Below are positions 7,609 to 18,150 of a stretch of 64,000 nt of DNA, piece after piece. The position numbers and the translations under genes were made by a program. This stretch comes from Diaphorobacter sp. HDW4B (GTDB lineage: Bacteria; Pseudomonadota; Gammaproteobacteria; Burkholderiales; Burkholderiaceae_C), in NCBI RefSeq assembly GCF_011305535.1, contig NZ_CP049905.1, positions 3,594,001 through 3,658,000 on the forward strand. Direction: 5' to 3'. Position 1 is the stretch's first letter; the number at the start of each line of letters is the position of its first letter. The notes under the pieces are model-generated. The model was not told where the DNA came from, made no database searches, and saw only the letters and a list, made by a program, of their open reading frames with translations.

Positions 7609-8535
7609 TTACGCCGGTCGGTCGGCGAATTCCCGAGCCAGAAAATCCAGCAGCGCACGCACGGCGGGCAGCAAACCGCGCCGGGAAGGAAACACGACAT
7701 GCACCAAGGCGACGCGCGGTTGCCAGCCCGGCAGCAGCTCGATCAGGCGTCCGCTCTCCAGATCCGTGCGCACCATGGCCAGAGGCAACTGCGCCACGCC
7801 CACGCCGCACACGGCGGCTCGCCAGAGCGCCACGCGGTCGTCGGTCACCAGTCGCGGAGATGCCAGCGGGATGTGTGCTTTGGCGTTGTCCGGACCTTGC
7901 AGCTCCCAGTAGTAGTCGCGCCCGCCCTTGAACGAACTCAGGCTGGGCCAGCGTTCGATGTCGCTGACGGCAGGCAGGCCGCCCATGCGCTCCACCAGTG
8001 CCGGGCTGGCGACCAGCAACTGGCAGCTTTCGCCCAGAACCTTCATGACCAGATCGCTGTCCTCCAGCGGGGGAAAGCGCACGCGGATGGCGAGATCGAA
8101 CCCTTCCCGGATGACATCGACCTGCCGATTGGTGCTCTCCACCTGCAATTCCACGTCGGGGCATTCGGCCAGGAACCGCCCGAACGTATCGCCCAGATGG
8201 TAGTCGAGCAGGGCCGTGGGGCAGGTCAGCCGGACCACGCCGCGCGGCGCGCTGTGCGAGGTCTCCACCAGCGTCTGGGCCGCTTCCGCTTCCACCAACA
8301 TGGCGACGCAACGCTGGTAGTAGGCCTGACCGATGTCGGTCACCACAAAGCGGCGCGCCGAGCGCTGGATGAGCCTCACGCCGAGGCGCTCTTCGAGCAG
8401 GGCAATGCGGCGGCTCAGTTTGGATTTGGGCTGATTCAGCGCGCGACCTGCGGCGGCAAAACCACCATGCTCGACCACTTGCACGAAGTAGTGCATGTCG
8501 TTGAGATCAAACGAAGCTGGGAAGTGAAACGGCAT
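7609..8535 (-). CDS. LysR family transcriptional regulator
   Basis: A 308-residue LysR protein. The N-terminal winged helix-turn-helix spans residues about 10-68 (MHYFVQVVEHGGFAAAGRAL, SRRIALLEERLGVRLIQRS); the rest is the periplasmic-binding-protein-like effector domain. It lies 170 bases upstream of the isochorismatase-type gene in the same orientation. The effector is unknown. This LysR subgroup (NQPKSKLSRRIALLEE) often neighbours YcaC-like hydrolases or oxidoreductases. Confidence 0.92.
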   Translation of the reverse strand: MPFHFPASFDLNDMHYFVQVVEHGGFAAAGRALNQPKSKLSRRIALLEERLGVRLIQRSARRFVVTDIGQAYYQRCVAMLVEAEAAQTLVETSHSAPRGVVRLTCPTALLDYHLGDTFGRFLAECPDVELQVESTNRQVDVIREGFDLAIRVRFPPLEDSDLVMKVLGESCQLLVASPALVERMGGLPAVSDIERWPSLSSFKGGRDYYWELQGPDNAKAHIPLASPRLVTDDRVALWRAAVCGVGVAQLPLAMVRTDLESGRLIELLPGWQPRVALVHVVFPSRRGLLPAVRALLDFLAREFADRPA

Positions 8536-8667
8536 AAGACTTTTTTATCACAGCGGGTTCGCTGCGGCAATGTCCGGGCGCGCGTTGGCCTTGGCAGTTC
8601 TGGGGCTTCACGCTTTGCACCCATGCCGAGGTGGAGCGGGTTGCATGTCTCTTGATGGGGAGTGTTC

Positions 8668-8762
8668 TGGCGGAAGAGAGAGGGAGTCGAACCCACCGAC
8701 CGCGCTTGGCGCAATCCACCGGGTTTGAAGCCCGGGCGCCCCACCGGGGACGCTTCTCTTCC
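8668..8762 (-). tRNA. selC: tRNA-Sec (anticodon UCA)
   Basis: A 95-base gene with encoded CCA (TGG at 8668-8670 on the plus strand). The 5' GGAAGAG and 3' CTCTTCC ends pair over an acceptor stem extended in the way of tRNA-Sec. The anticodon loop reads CTTCAAA with TCA opposite 8726-8728. A long variable arm and a T-loop GGTTCGACTCC are visible. It lies 22 bases beyond the selB stop on the same strand, so it may be processed from the selAB transcript. It reads the UGA in the fdnG gene of this locus. Confidence 0.96.
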
Positions 8763-8784
8763 ATTGGATACTTTGGTCTCTTGC

Positions 8785-10716
8785 TTAGTCCTGCGAGCTG
8801 TCGTTTTCAAACAGCGAGGTGCCGGGCCTGAGCAGGTGTTGATCCTTCACGCGGCGGGTGAACCCCACGCGGTCAAAGAACTCCAGCAACTGGATCGAAC
8901 GCTTGCGGCCAAGGCCTGTGGCGTCGCGGAAGGCTGCGGCCTGAAGACCTGCATCCGACGAGTTGCACGTGCGCGCGATCTCTGCGAGACGCTCGATTGT
9001 AGCCAGCGGAAAGAACAAATCCTTGACCACCTGAAAAACTTGACCACGTCGCGCAAGACTCGCCAAGGTCTGGCGCACCATGGCCTCGGGCGTTTGCGTG
9101 TCTGCCGCCAACGTGCGCACCCAGGGCGGGTCGAATGCGCCGTTGGCAAGCAGGGGCAGGAGCTGCTCGGCGACTTGTTCCTCGGCCTCGTTCATGCGTA
9201 CCGCATGCTCGGGCTTATGCAGCCAGTGGCCGCTGCGCGCAATGCTGCCATCGGCCAACAGTTGCTCGATAAGGAACTGCCAGAGCGCATCGTCGGCGCG
9301 CGGAGCGGCAAGGCGCTTGAGGCGCTTGATGTCGGGCCCAATCTCGTCGGGCGAGGTGGTGTGGAGGGCTTGCAGGCGGTCCAGCACATAGCCTTTCAAG
9401 GACTGCAAGGCTGCGGGTGCGATGGCCATGTGGCCGTTCGCAAAGCGCAGCGCGTTTGCGGGCAAGGGCAGTGCGCTTGCATCGTTCACGCCTTCAGCGC
9501 GGGCGGTGCGTTGCAGATCGAGTCCTTGTGCGGATTGCGCCAGCAGTGCGCTCAATCGCGCAGCGCGATCGGAAAGCGCTTGCGCCTGCAAAGCCGCGAG
9601 CCGTTCTGGCGTGCTGCGGTAGCGCTGCGGCGCGTACGGATCGAGCACGCGAATGCCGGCCACCGTGCGGGTGGCCGACGCATCGCGCAGCACGCCGCGA
9701 TCACCATGCCAGGCGGCAATGCGCTCGCGCAGAACGATCTGCGCGAGCGCTGTTTCACCGGGTTCCAGCGTGGTGTGATCAAGCAGCACGATGCTGCCGA
9801 GCACGTCGCTCGTTCCCAAATGCACATGCACGGGCGTGCCGGAGCGCAACGCGCGTTCTTCGTCGGGCCAGAGCGTGCATTCCACATCGAAGCGCGCGCT
9901 GCCGATGGCAATGTGCGCGCTGCTGATCCAGTCGCCACGGTGCACGTCATCCTTGGCAATGCTGGCCAGCGCGAGCGCGGAGCGTTGGCCTTGCGTTGCT
10001 GTTTCTGCTTGGCGGTTGAGCGCATGAATGCCGCGCACGCGCACCTGTTTGCCACTCGGGCTGAGCGTGAGTTCGTCGCCCACCGACACCGTGCCGCTCG
10101 TGATGCTGCCGGTGACCACGGTGCCCACGCCTGTGAGCGTGAACGAGCGATCCACGGCCATGCGGAAGGCTTGCGCGTTGTCGGCGGAATGGTGTGAGTC
10201 ATGCGTGTGCGCCTGCTCCAGCAGATGCTGGCGCAGTGCCTCGATGCCTTCGCCCGTGATGGCGGAGACTTCATGCATGGGTGAATTGGCCAGCGCGGTG
10301 GGTGCAAGCAGCGCGGCGATTTCAGCGCGCACTTGCGCCATGCGTTCAGCGCGCGTGGCTGCGTCGAGCCGGTCGATCTTGGTGATGGCGACCGTGGCCT
10401 TGCGCACGCCGAGCAGCGACACGACCGCAAAGTGCTCGCGCGTCTGCGGCATCACGCCGTCGTCTGCGGCCACGACCAGCAGCGCATGCGCAATGCCGGT
10501 CGCGCCCGCGAGCATGGTGTGCAGCAGCTTTTCATGGCCCGGCACATCGACAAAGCCGAGCGAGACGCCGCCCTCCGTGTGCAGATAGGCGTAACCCAGT
10601 TCGATGGAAATGCCGCGCCGTTTTTCTTCGGGAAGACGGTCGGTTTCCACGCCGGTCAGCGCGCGCACCAGCGAGGTTTTTCCGTGGTCGATATGACCTG
10701 CTGTTCCGATGATCAT
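8785..10716 (-). CDS. selB: selenocysteine-specific elongation factor SelB
   Basis: A 643-residue GTPase that carries Sec-tRNA-Sec to the ribosome and binds the SECIS hairpin. The G domain is at the start: [13 protein letters not shown] (residues 4-16), [11 protein letters not shown] (G2), DVPGHE (57-62) and TKID (112-115). EF-Tu-like domains 2 and 3 follow, and the C-terminal region has the winged-helix repeats that bind SECIS RNA, ending in [19 protein letters not shown]. It starts 2 bases after selA and is followed by selC, forming a compact selA-selB-selC unit. Confidence 0.97.
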   Translation of the reverse strand: MIIGTAGHIDHGKTSLVRALTGVETDRLPEEKRRGISIELGYAYLHTEGGVSLGFVDVPGHEKLLHTMLAGATGIAHALLVVAADDGVMPQTREHFAVVSLLGVRKATVAITKIDRLDAATRAERMAQVRAEIAALLAPTALANSPMHEVSAITGEGIEALRQHLLEQAHTHDSHHSADNAQAFRMAVDRSFTLTGVGTVVTGSITSGTVSVGDELTLSPSGKQVRVRGIHALNRQAETATQGQRSALALASIAKDDVHRGDWISSAHIAIGSARFDVECTLWPDEERALRSGTPVHVHLGTSDVLGSIVLLDHTTLEPGETALAQIVLRERIAAWHGDRGVLRDASATRTVAGIRVLDPYAPQRYRSTPERLAALQAQALSDRAARLSALLAQSAQGLDLQRTARAEGVNDASALPLPANALRFANGHMAIAPAALQSLKGYVLDRLQALHTTSPDEIGPDIKRLKRLAAPRADDALWQFLIEQLLADGSIARSGHWLHKPEHAVRMNEAEEQVAEQLLPLLANGAFDPPWVRTLAADTQTPEAMVRQTLASLARRGQVFQVVKDLFFPLATIERLAEIARTCNSSDAGLQAAAFRDATGLGRKRSIQLLEFFDRVGFTRRVKDQHLLRPGTSLFENDSSQD

Positions 10717-10718
10717 GT

Positions 10719-12173
10719 TCAGTTCTGCGACAGGGCGTCTGCGAGTGCGCCCAGTTGCTGGGTGAATGCGGCTTCGTCGCGTGCTTCAAGGCAACGCAGA
10801 TCGAGCCACAGCGTGTCGTCTGAAATGCGACCAATGACCGGGCGCGGCAGGCTGCGCAGTGCGGCTTCCAATTTGCCGAGCGCGCGACCGGCACGCTTGA
10901 TGTGCACGGGGCGAATCGCGAGGCCATAGCTGGGCAGCGTGTCCACCGGCAGGGCACCACTGCCGATCTGGCTGAGCATGGGGGCGATGCCGACTTCATA
11001 TTCGGTGCCGACGGCGGTTTGCAGCGGCGCGACCAGCGCTTGCGCTTGTGCTTTCATCTGCGCTTGCGGGCGCGTGAACAGACGCAGCGTGGTCAAACGC
11101 TCGGCCAGATGTTCGGGCGTCAGATAAAGCTGCAGCACAGGCTCCAGCGCGGCCAGCGTGAGTTTGCCTACGCGCAGCGCGCGCTTGAGCGGGTTCTTCT
11201 TGATCTTCGCGATCAAGTCCTTGTTGCCGACGATGAGGCCCGCCTGCGGGCCGCCCAGCAGCTTGTCGCCGCTGAAGGTGACGATGTCGGCACCGGCAGC
11301 CACGGTCTCGCGCACGGTGGCCTCATGCGGCAGGCCGTACTGCGCCAGATCGACCAGCGTGCCGCTGCCCAGATCCACCACCATCGGCAGGCCGCGTGCG
11401 TGGGCAATCGCGGCGACTTCAGCTTCGGACACGCTCTTGGTGAAGCCCGTCACCTCGTAGTTGCTGCAATGCACCTTCATCAGCAGCGCGGTGTCGTCGG
11501 TGATGTTGTCCGCGTAGTCCTTGGCGTGCGTGCGGTTGGTGGTGCCGACTTCGACGAGCTTGGCTCCGGCGCGGCTCATGATGTCGGGGATGCGGAACGC
11601 GCCACCGATCTCGACCAGCTCGCCGCGCGAGACGATCACTTCCTTTTTCGCGGCCAGTGCGTTGAGCGTGAGCAGCACGGCGGCAGCGTTGTTGTTGACC
11701 ACCGTGGCGGCTTCTGCTCCGGTCAACTCGCGCAGCAGATCGTTGACCAGATCGTCGCGATCACCGCGTCCGCCGGTGGCCAGATCGAACTCCAGATTGG
11801 CGGGCGTGGTGAGCGCCTGCACGACGGCCTGCACGGCCACATCGGGCAGCAGGGCACGGCCCAGATTGGTGTGCAGCACCGTGCCGGTCAGGTTGAAAAC
11901 CGCCTTCAGACGCGGCGCAAACTGCTGCGCCAAGCGCGCTGCGACTTGCTGCGCAATCGCATCGGGCTGCAAATTTTCCGGGGCCACGTCACCTGCCAAC
12001 GCGGCCGGGCGCAGCGCATCGATGGCGGCGCGCACGGCCTTGGTGGCGGCGCTGGTGCCGTACTCGGCCATCAGCGCCTTGAGCGCGGGCGTGCCGAGCA
12101 CGCGGTCCACGGCGGGCAGGCGGGCTGCGAAGGAAGTGGGCGCGGCAGTGGGTGCGTGTTCGGCGGTGCTCAT
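10719..12173 (-). CDS. selA: L-seryl-tRNA(Sec) selenium transferase SelA
   Basis: A 484-residue PLP enzyme that converts Ser-tRNA-Sec to Sec-tRNA-Sec using selenophosphate. Visible motifs: [17 protein letters not shown] near residue 94, a glycine-rich GGRGDRD at 134-140, and the PLP lysine at residue 304 in [14 protein letters not shown]. The length is usual for the family. It starts 18 bases after the fdhE stop and ends 2 bases before selB, so it belongs to an fdhE-selA-selB transcript. SelD, which makes selenophosphate, is not in the window. Confidence 0.97.
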   Translation of the reverse strand: MSTAEHAPTAAPTSFAARLPAVDRVLGTPALKALMAEYGTSAATKAVRAAIDALRPAALAGDVAPENLQPDAIAQQVAARLAQQFAPRLKAVFNLTGTVLHTNLGRALLPDVAVQAVVQALTTPANLEFDLATGGRGDRDDLVNDLLRELTGAEAATVVNNNAAAVLLTLNALAAKKEVIVSRGELVEIGGAFRIPDIMSRAGAKLVEVGTTNRTHAKDYADNITDDTALLMKVHCSNYEVTGFTKSVSEAEVAAIAHARGLPMVVDLGSGTLVDLAQYGLPHEATVRETVAAGADIVTFSGDKLLGGPQAGLIVGNKDLIAKIKKNPLKRALRVGKLTLAALEPVLQLYLTPEHLAERLTTLRLFTRPQAQMKAQAQALVAPLQTAVGTEYEVGIAPMLSQIGSGALPVDTLPSYGLAIRPVHIKRAGRALGKLEAALRSLPRPVIGRISDDTLWLDLRCLEARDEAAFTQQLGALADALSQN

Positions 12174-12191
12174 GGCGTGCGGCGTTTTCTG

Positions 12192-13136
12192 TCAGGCGTT
12201 GTCTTCAGGCGCGGCGTCGGCCTCGGCCATCGGCAGCAGCGGGTTGATGCTGGCGCGGGCGAACGCGGTTTCGCTCATCAGCAGGTCGAGCATCAGCGTC
12301 GCCAGATCATCGGCCAAGGGCTCCGCGAACGGGTCCTTTTCCTGATTCGAAATCTTGCGGTAGGTGTGGCACACATCGCAGGTTTCGGCCAGCACGGTGT
12401 CGTCGCTGCCGTCGACCTTCTGGTACTTCACACCCTTGGTGCTTTCGCAGTGGCTGCATTTGATGCGCACCATATGCCATTCGGTGCAGCACGCGCCGCA
12501 ATGCAGATAGCGCAGACCGGCATCGCGCCCGCCGATGCGGATCACGCTGGCCACGGGCGGCGTGCCGCACACCGGGCAGACGGTGGCCGGGTCGGTGTAG
12601 GGAACATCGCTTTCCTGCAGCTTGCTCGCACGGTCGGCAAACACCACTTGCAGCGCCGCCATGACGATGGGCGCAGCCGCCAGATCGGCACTTTCGGTAA
12701 GCAGCCCCACCAGCACGCGGCGAGCCAGCGTGTTGCGGTCTTCGGTGCGCATGGTGCGCAGCGATTGCAGCGTGGGCTTGAGGGCATCGGGCACGTTGGC
12801 CGCACTGTCCAGTTCATCCAGCAACTGGATGAGCACGTCCTGCCACACCGGATCGATGTGGTTGGCGGCAGGCAAGAGCGGCATGGAATGCGCTTGCGCC
12901 AGCGCGATCTGCGCGGCGTCCGGCGCTGCGGTCTGCACGTTGGCGGCAGCCTTTTGCTGCGCCTTGACGATCTGCGCGACAAAACGCAGATAGTCGCCAA
13001 TGGGGTTGCCGTCGGCCTTTTGTTCCAGACGCGCGGCGCGCTCGGCAAACACCTGTGCGGGATGGGGCAGGCGAATGCGCTGGGGATTGGTACGGTCCAG
13101 GGCTTCGATGTCACCTGGTTGAAGAATTCGTTGCAC
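12192..13136 (-). CDS. fdhE: formate dehydrogenase accessory protein FdhE
   Basis: A 314-residue protein needed to mature respiratory formate dehydrogenase. The C-terminal half carries paired cysteine knuckles: CPVCGTPP, HCGACCTEWH, CSHCESTKG and CDVCHTYRK, the rubredoxin-like metal sites of FdhE. The start is a GTG at 13136, with GGAG about 11 bases upstream. Between it and the upstream cytochrome b gene is a hairpin terminator on the same strand, so part of its transcription is likely uncoupled from fdnG-fdxH-fdnI. Confidence 0.95.
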   Translation of the reverse strand: MQRILQPGDIEALDRTNPQRIRLPHPAQVFAERAARLEQKADGNPIGDYLRFVAQIVKAQQKAAANVQTAAPDAAQIALAQAHSMPLLPAANHIDPVWQDVLIQLLDELDSAANVPDALKPTLQSLRTMRTEDRNTLARRVLVGLLTESADLAAAPIVMAALQVVFADRASKLQESDVPYTDPATVCPVCGTPPVASVIRIGGRDAGLRYLHCGACCTEWHMVRIKCSHCESTKGVKYQKVDGSDDTVLAETCDVCHTYRKISNQEKDPFAEPLADDLATLMLDLLMSETAFARASINPLLPMAEADAAPEDNA

Positions 13137-13150
13137 TGCGTTGTGACTCC

Positions 13151-13193
13151 AAAAAAGAAACTGCCGCCGACTACCTGGAGCAATCGGCGGCAG
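13151..13193 (-). terminator. intercistronic terminator or attenuator between the gamma subunit gene and fdhE
   Basis: On the minus strand the arms CTGCCGCCGA and TCGGCGGCAG form a 10-bp stem followed by TTTCTTTTTTGG. It sits after the cytochrome b stop and before the fdhE start. It would reduce read-through so that structural subunits are made in excess over the maturation and Sec factors. Confidence 0.75.
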
Positions 13194-13212
13194 GGCAGGG
13201 CGAGTGACTATG

Positions 13213-13839
13213 TTAGCTGTTGTCGCCCGTCATCTTGCGATACCAGCCGCGGTGGTGCTGTTTTGCCCATGCGCGAGTCACGGTGCCGTACAGCATGGCG
13301 CGGATGGTGCCCTTGGTCCAGATGGCTGCGTAGACGTGCATGATGATCAGGCCGATCATCCACACGGCTGCGGCTGCGTGCAGGATGGATGCGAAACGCA
13401 CCCAGCCCACGGGCAGATTCAGCCATGCGCGCCACATCATGACGCCCGAGACGATGAGCGCCAGCATGCCGATGCCGAGGCCCCAGAACAGCACCTTCTG
13501 ACCACCGTTGTACTTGCCCTGTTCGGGCATGTCGTGGTCGTCGCCGTCGATCATCTTGTTGACGTTCTTGAGCCATTCCACGTCGCGCTTCTCGATGATG
13601 TTGAGCTTGGCGAAACGGAAGAACATCACGATGAAGAACACGAACATCACCACACCGATGTAGGGGTGCAGGATGCGCGTCCACGGACCGCCGCCGAACA
13701 GCATGGTCAGCGGGAAGAACGCTGGATGGAAGAACGCCAGACCCGACAGGGCCAGCAGGATGAAGCAGATGCCCACCACCCAGTGGTTCAGGCGCTCCGA
13801 CGCGTTGTAGCGTTGCAGGTCACGAGGGTTGCGTCTCAT
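13213..13839 (-). CDS. fdnI: formate dehydrogenase gamma subunit, cytochrome b556
   Basis: A 208-residue membrane cytochrome of the FdnI/FdoI type. Four hydrophobic segments are visible, around residues 20-45, 55-75, 115-135 and 150-172. Candidate haem b histidines are in [16 protein letters not shown] and [19 protein letters not shown]. It passes electrons from the beta subunit to quinone at the cytoplasmic side. Its ATG overlaps the beta-subunit stop by 4 bases, showing translational coupling. Confidence 0.95.
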   Translation of the reverse strand: MRRNPRDLQRYNASERLNHWVVGICFILLALSGLAFFHPAFFPLTMLFGGGPWTRILHPYIGVVMFVFFIVMFFRFAKLNIIEKRDVEWLKNVNKMIDGDDHDMPEQGKYNGGQKVLFWGLGIGMLALIVSGVMMWRAWLNLPVGWVRFASILHAAAAVWMIGLIIMHVYAAIWTKGTIRAMLYGTVTRAWAKQHHRGWYRKMTGDNS

Positions 13840-14780
13840 GGCTGTGTCTCCTTCGCATGGGATGGTTGCTGTGCTGCTTCGGCCTCACGGTCCTTGCGCT
13901 CTTCGTCGTCTTCCAATTCCTTGGAGACTTCGTTCGGGCCCTTGGTGACATAGTGGAACAAGCTGCCGAGCGCCGCTGCACCGAGTGCGAACATCGCGAG
14001 CGGCTTGGTCACGCCCTTCCAGACGCTGACCATGGAGCTGATCTTGGGCTCGTCGGGCAGGTTGGCATACAGCGATGGCTTGTCCGCATGGTGCAGAACG
14101 TACATCACGTGTGTGCCGCCCACGCCTTGCGGGTCGTAGAGGCCAGCGTCCTTGAAGCCGCGTTCGTTCAGGTCCGCAATGCGTTCCGCTGCCTGGTCCT
14201 TCATCGCCTTCTTGGTGCCGAACATGATGGCACCGGTCGGGCAGGTGGTGACGCAAGCAGGCTCGCGGCCCACGGCCACGCGGTCGGAGCACAGCGTGCA
14301 CTTGTAGGCCTTGTGGTCCTTCTTGGAGATGCGCGGCACGTTGAACGGGCAACCGGTCACGCAGTAGCCGCAGCCCACGCAGTTTTCCTCATGGAAATCC
14401 ACGATGCCGTTGGTGTACTGCACGATGGCTCCGGGCGATGGGCAGGCTTTGAGACATCCGGGGTCGGCGCAGTGCATGCAGCCGTCCTTGCGGATGAGCC
14501 ATTCCAGATTGCCCGTGGCCTCGTTGTCGTATTCGGTGAATTTCATCACCGTCCACGCGTTCTCGGTCAGGTCGGTCGGATTGTCGTAGGTGCCATGGCA
14601 TTCGCCGGGCTCCTGACGCAGATCGTTCCACTCCATGCACGCCGATTGGCAGGCCTTGCAGCCGATGCACTTGGAGACGTCGATGAGTTTGGCCACCTCG
14701 CCGGACTGCGGCGACCGCGCCTGTGGAGGCGGGGTCGTCGTGGCGGAAAGGCGCATGATATCGAGGGATTGCAATGACAT
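13836..14780 (-). CDS. fdxH: formate dehydrogenase beta subunit (FdxH/FdnH), four-cluster ferredoxin protein
   Basis: A 314-residue iron-sulfur subunit with four cysteine groups for four 4Fe-4S clusters: [41 protein letters not shown], and CTLCSDR paired with CVTTCP. A single C-terminal membrane helix lies near residues 258-280 ([18 protein letters not shown]), followed by an acidic-basic tail ([16 protein letters not shown]). It wires the catalytic alpha subunit to the cytochrome b subunit. It lies 11 bases downstream of fdnG and overlaps the gamma gene by 4 bases. Confidence 0.96.
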   Translation of the reverse strand: MSLQSLDIMRLSATTTPPPQARSPQSGEVAKLIDVSKCIGCKACQSACMEWNDLRQEPGECHGTYDNPTDLTENAWTVMKFTEYDNEATGNLEWLIRKDGCMHCADPGCLKACPSPGAIVQYTNGIVDFHEENCVGCGYCVTGCPFNVPRISKKDHKAYKCTLCSDRVAVGREPACVTTCPTGAIMFGTKKAMKDQAAERIADLNERGFKDAGLYDPQGVGGTHVMYVLHHADKPSLYANLPDEPKISSMVSVWKGVTKPLAMFALGAAALGSLFHYVTKGPNEVSKELEDDEERKDREAEAAQQPSHAKETQP

Positions 14781-14791
14781 CTGTTGCTCCT

Positions 14792-17700
14792 TTACGCCTT
14801 CTCGACCTTCACGAGGAAGGTCTTGAATTCCGGTGTCTGACTGTTGCCGTCGCCAACAAATGGCGTGAGCGTGTTGGCCAGATAACCCGGCTTGGTCACG
14901 CCCTTGAAGCCCCAGTGAATCGGAATGCCCACGTGGTGCACCGTCTTGCCTTCGATCTTCATCGGCTTGATGCGCTTGGTGACCACGGCCACGGCCTTGA
15001 TCGCGCCGCGCTTGGAGGACACCTTCACCTTGTCGCCCGCCGCAATGCCAAGCTCCTTGGCCAGCGCTTCGCCGATTTCGACGAATTGCTCCGGCTGCGT
15101 GATGGCATTGACCAGCGAGTGCTTGGTCCAGTAGTGGAAGTGCTCCGTCAAACGATACGTCGTGCCCACATGCGGGAACTCGCTCGCCTTGCCGAAGGTT
15201 TCCCAGATGTGCGGGAACACCCGTGCCGCCGGCGAACTGGTGGCCTTGGGGTTGTTCGGGTACATCGGGTTGTGACCGACGGGCGTGTCGAACGGCTCGT
15301 AGTGCGTGGGGAACGGACCTTCGTTCATGCCCTTGCGAGCAAAGAAGCGTGCCACACCTTCCGGGTTCATGATGAACGGACCGTTGCCGGTTTCGGGCGC
15401 GATGCCGACTCCGGTGTCCGGCACGTCAGCGCCCACCCAGGCCTTGCCGTTCCACTTGATCAGCTCGCGATTCGGATTGAATGGCTTGCCGCTCACGTCG
15501 GCGGAGGCGCGGTTGTACAGCACGCGGCGGTTCGCTGGCCAGGCCCAGGCCCAGTTCAGCGTGTTGCCGATGCCCGTCGGATCGGAGTTGTCGCGGCGAC
15601 CCATCTGGTTGCCAGCGGTGGTCCACGAACCAGCCCAGATCCAGCAGCCCGAGGCCGTGGAGCCATCGTCGCGCAGCTCGGCAAATCCGGAGATCTGTTG
15701 GCCTGCAGGACGCAGCACCTTGGTCGGGTCCTTCGGATCGGTCAGATCGACCAGCGCCTTGCCGTTGTACTCCTTGGCGATTTCTTCCGAAGAAGGATGC
15801 GCCGGTTGCGAGTACTTCCAGTCGAGCTTGGCGATGGGGTCCGGATACGCGCCGCCGTCCTTGGCGTACATGGCCTTCAGGCGCATGTGCAGCGCGGACA
15901 TGATGGCGATATCGGTCTTGGCTTCTCCCGGTGGCTCGGCAGCCTTCCAGTGCCACTGCAGCACACGCGACGAGCTGACCACTGCGCCATCTTCTTCAGC
16001 GAAGCAGGTGGTGGGCAGGCGGAACACTTCGGTTTTGATGCTGGCGGTGTCCACATCGTTGAACTCGCCGAAGTTCTTCCAGAACTCTGACGTTTCCGTT
16101 GCGAGCGGGTCCATCACCACGAGAAACTTCAGCTTGGACAGACCATCACGCACGCGCGTGCTGTTGGCCAGCGCCGCGATGGGGTTGAAGCCCTGCGCGA
16201 TGTAGCCGTTGACCTTGCCGTCGTTCATCATCTGGAAGTACTGGAGCATGTCGTACTGCTTGTCGAGCTTCGGCAAGTAGTCGTAGCACCAGTTGTTCTC
16301 GGCCGTGGCGTTGGCGCCGTACCAGGACTTCATCAGGCTGACGTGGAACTTGGGATAGTTCTGCCAGTAGCTCATCTGATTGGCGCGCAGAGGCTTCTGC
16401 GTGCGGCTCGTGATGTAGCCCTGATATTCCTGCTCGTTCTGCATCGGCAGTGTCAGGTAGCCTGGCAGACTGGCCGAGAGCAGACCCAGATCGGTCAGAC
16501 CCTGGATGTTGGAGTGACCACGCAGCGCGTTCATGCCGCCGCCAGCGATGCCGATGTTGCCGCACAGCAGTTGCACCATCGCACCGCAACGCAGGATCTG
16601 CGCGCCGGTGGAATGCTGCGTCCAGCCCAGCGCATACAGGATCGTGGCTGCGCGGCCCGGCACGGCGGTCGAGGCGAACTTCTCGCACACGTGCAGGAAT
16701 TTCTCCTTCGGCGTGCCGCAGACGCTCTCCACGCGTTCCGGCGTGTAGCTCTCGTAGTGCTTCTTCATCAACTGGTACACGCAGCGCGGGTGCTGCAGTG
16801 TCGGGTCGGTCTTGACGTAGCCGTCTTCGCCGAGCTCGTAATCCCAGCTCTTCTTGTCGTAGGTGCGCTTTTCTTCGTTGTAGCCCGAGAAGATGCCGTC
16901 CACGAATTCGTAGTCATCGCGCACGATGAAGGTGAAGTCCGTGTAGTTCTTCACGTACTCGTGATGGATCTTGTCGTTGGCGAGCAGGTAATTGATCATG
17001 CCCCCGAGGAACACGATGTCGCTGCCCGAACGGATAGGGGCGTAGAAGTCCGCCACCGAGGCTGAACGGTTGAAACGCGGGTCCACCACCATGAAGTGCG
17101 CCTTGTTGTGCGCCTTGGCTTCGGTGACCCATTTGAAGCCGCACGGGTGCGCTTCAGCGGCATTGCCGCCCATGATCAAAATAACGTCCGCATTCTTGAT
17201 GTCGACCCAATGGTTCGTCATCGCTCCACGGCCAAACGTCGGGGCAAGACCTGCCACCGTCGGGCCGTGTCAAACACGGGCTTGGTTGTCGAATGCGAGC
17301 AGGCCCCACGAACGGGCCACTTTGTGCGTGATGTATCCGGCTTCGTTGCTGGCGGCCGATGCGGCCAGCATGCCGGTGGTGAGCCAGCGGTTCACCGTCA
17401 GACCGTCTTCGGTCTTGGCGATGAAATTCGCGTCGCGGTCGTCCTTGAGGAGCTTGGCGATGCGTGTCAGCGCGTCGTCCCACGACAGGCGCTTCCACTC
17501 GCTCGAGCCGGGAGCGCGGTACTCGGGGTACAGCAGACGGTTGGGGCTGTTGATGAAGTCCATCAGACCCGCGCCCTTGGGGCACAGCGTGCCGCGATTG
17601 ACGGGGTGGTCCGGATCGCCCTCGACGTGGATGACCGAGGCCTTGGCGTTCTTGCCGCCGGTGCCCAGCGAATACATGAGGATGCCGCAGCCGACAGAGC

Positions 17701-17857
17701 AGTACGTACAGGTTTGGCGCGTGACCGTGGTCGATGCGAGCTTGAACTGACGCACCTCCGCAAGAGCGGCCGTGGGCGAGAAGCCCATGGCCACGAGGCT
17801 GGAGCCGACCAGGCCCGCCCCGCTCATGCGGAAGAAATGTCTTCTGTTCATGTCCAT
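14792..17857 (-). CDS. fdnG: formate dehydrogenase-N/O alpha subunit, selenocysteine-containing, Tat-exported
   Basis: Read through one in-frame UGA (complement of 17270-17272), this gives 1021 residues with selenocysteine at position 196, in [18 protein letters not shown], the same place as in E. coli FdnG. The N-terminus is a Tat signal ([19 protein letters not shown]), so the subunit faces the periplasm. A 4Fe-4S motif follows ([13 protein letters not shown] ... GTLCPKG), then the molybdopterin domains. It oxidises formate to CO2. The start at 17857 has AAGGAGG 8 bases upstream. Treating the UGA as stop would split it into two false genes. It heads the fdnG-fdxH-gamma operon. Confidence 0.97.
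17227..17272 (-). promoter_or_regulatory. SECIS element with Sec UGA codon
   Basis: Starting at the UGA, the minus strand folds with a perfect 7-bp lower stem, CACGGCC with GGCCGTG, and an upper stem carrying a GGTCT apical loop (GCAGGTCTTGC). The GGUCU loop and the position right after UGA match the bacterial fdhF/fdnG SECIS that SelB binds. The pairing is seen directly; function is from the known family. Confidence 0.9.
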
Positions 17858-18150
17858 GACAGATCCTCCTTGGTTAGTGTTGAAAAAATCATCGCAGTAG
17901 CTTGTGATAACTGGCTTGTCCAGCGCCAGCCGATGAGCCGACGCCGATACCTCCAGGGCCGGTGAGCGCTGGAGGGCAAAACAACCGTTCGAAGCCACGA
18001 TGGAGTGCTGTTTGCTGTCGTGCAGCAAAGCGTGAGTGCATGCTCGCTTTTGCGAGAGATGGCTGGATGCGCTGGACATCGTGGCTTTGTGACGAGTTGT
18101 GTTGATCTTACCTGCTGCTATCAAATCCCTCAATCGACGGGAGGTTGGGG
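17858..18150. other. divergent promoter region, fdnG / fdhD
   Basis: About 290 bases between divergent genes whose products act together. It has a T-rich run (GATGATTTTTTCAAC on the minus strand) close to fdnG. I could not find a convincing FNR, NarL or sigma-54 site. Regulation is expected here, but its nature cannot be read with confidence. Confidence 0.4.

Noticed and set aside
10902-13343. An 813-residue open frame on the plus strand
   Set aside because: It is antisense to selA and fdhE, is Gln/His/Arg-rich, and has no domain.
17257-17272. An in-frame stop that would make the alpha subunit gene a broken pseudogene
   Set aside because: The UGA is at the known Sec position, is followed by a SECIS hairpin, and the locus holds selA, selB and selC.
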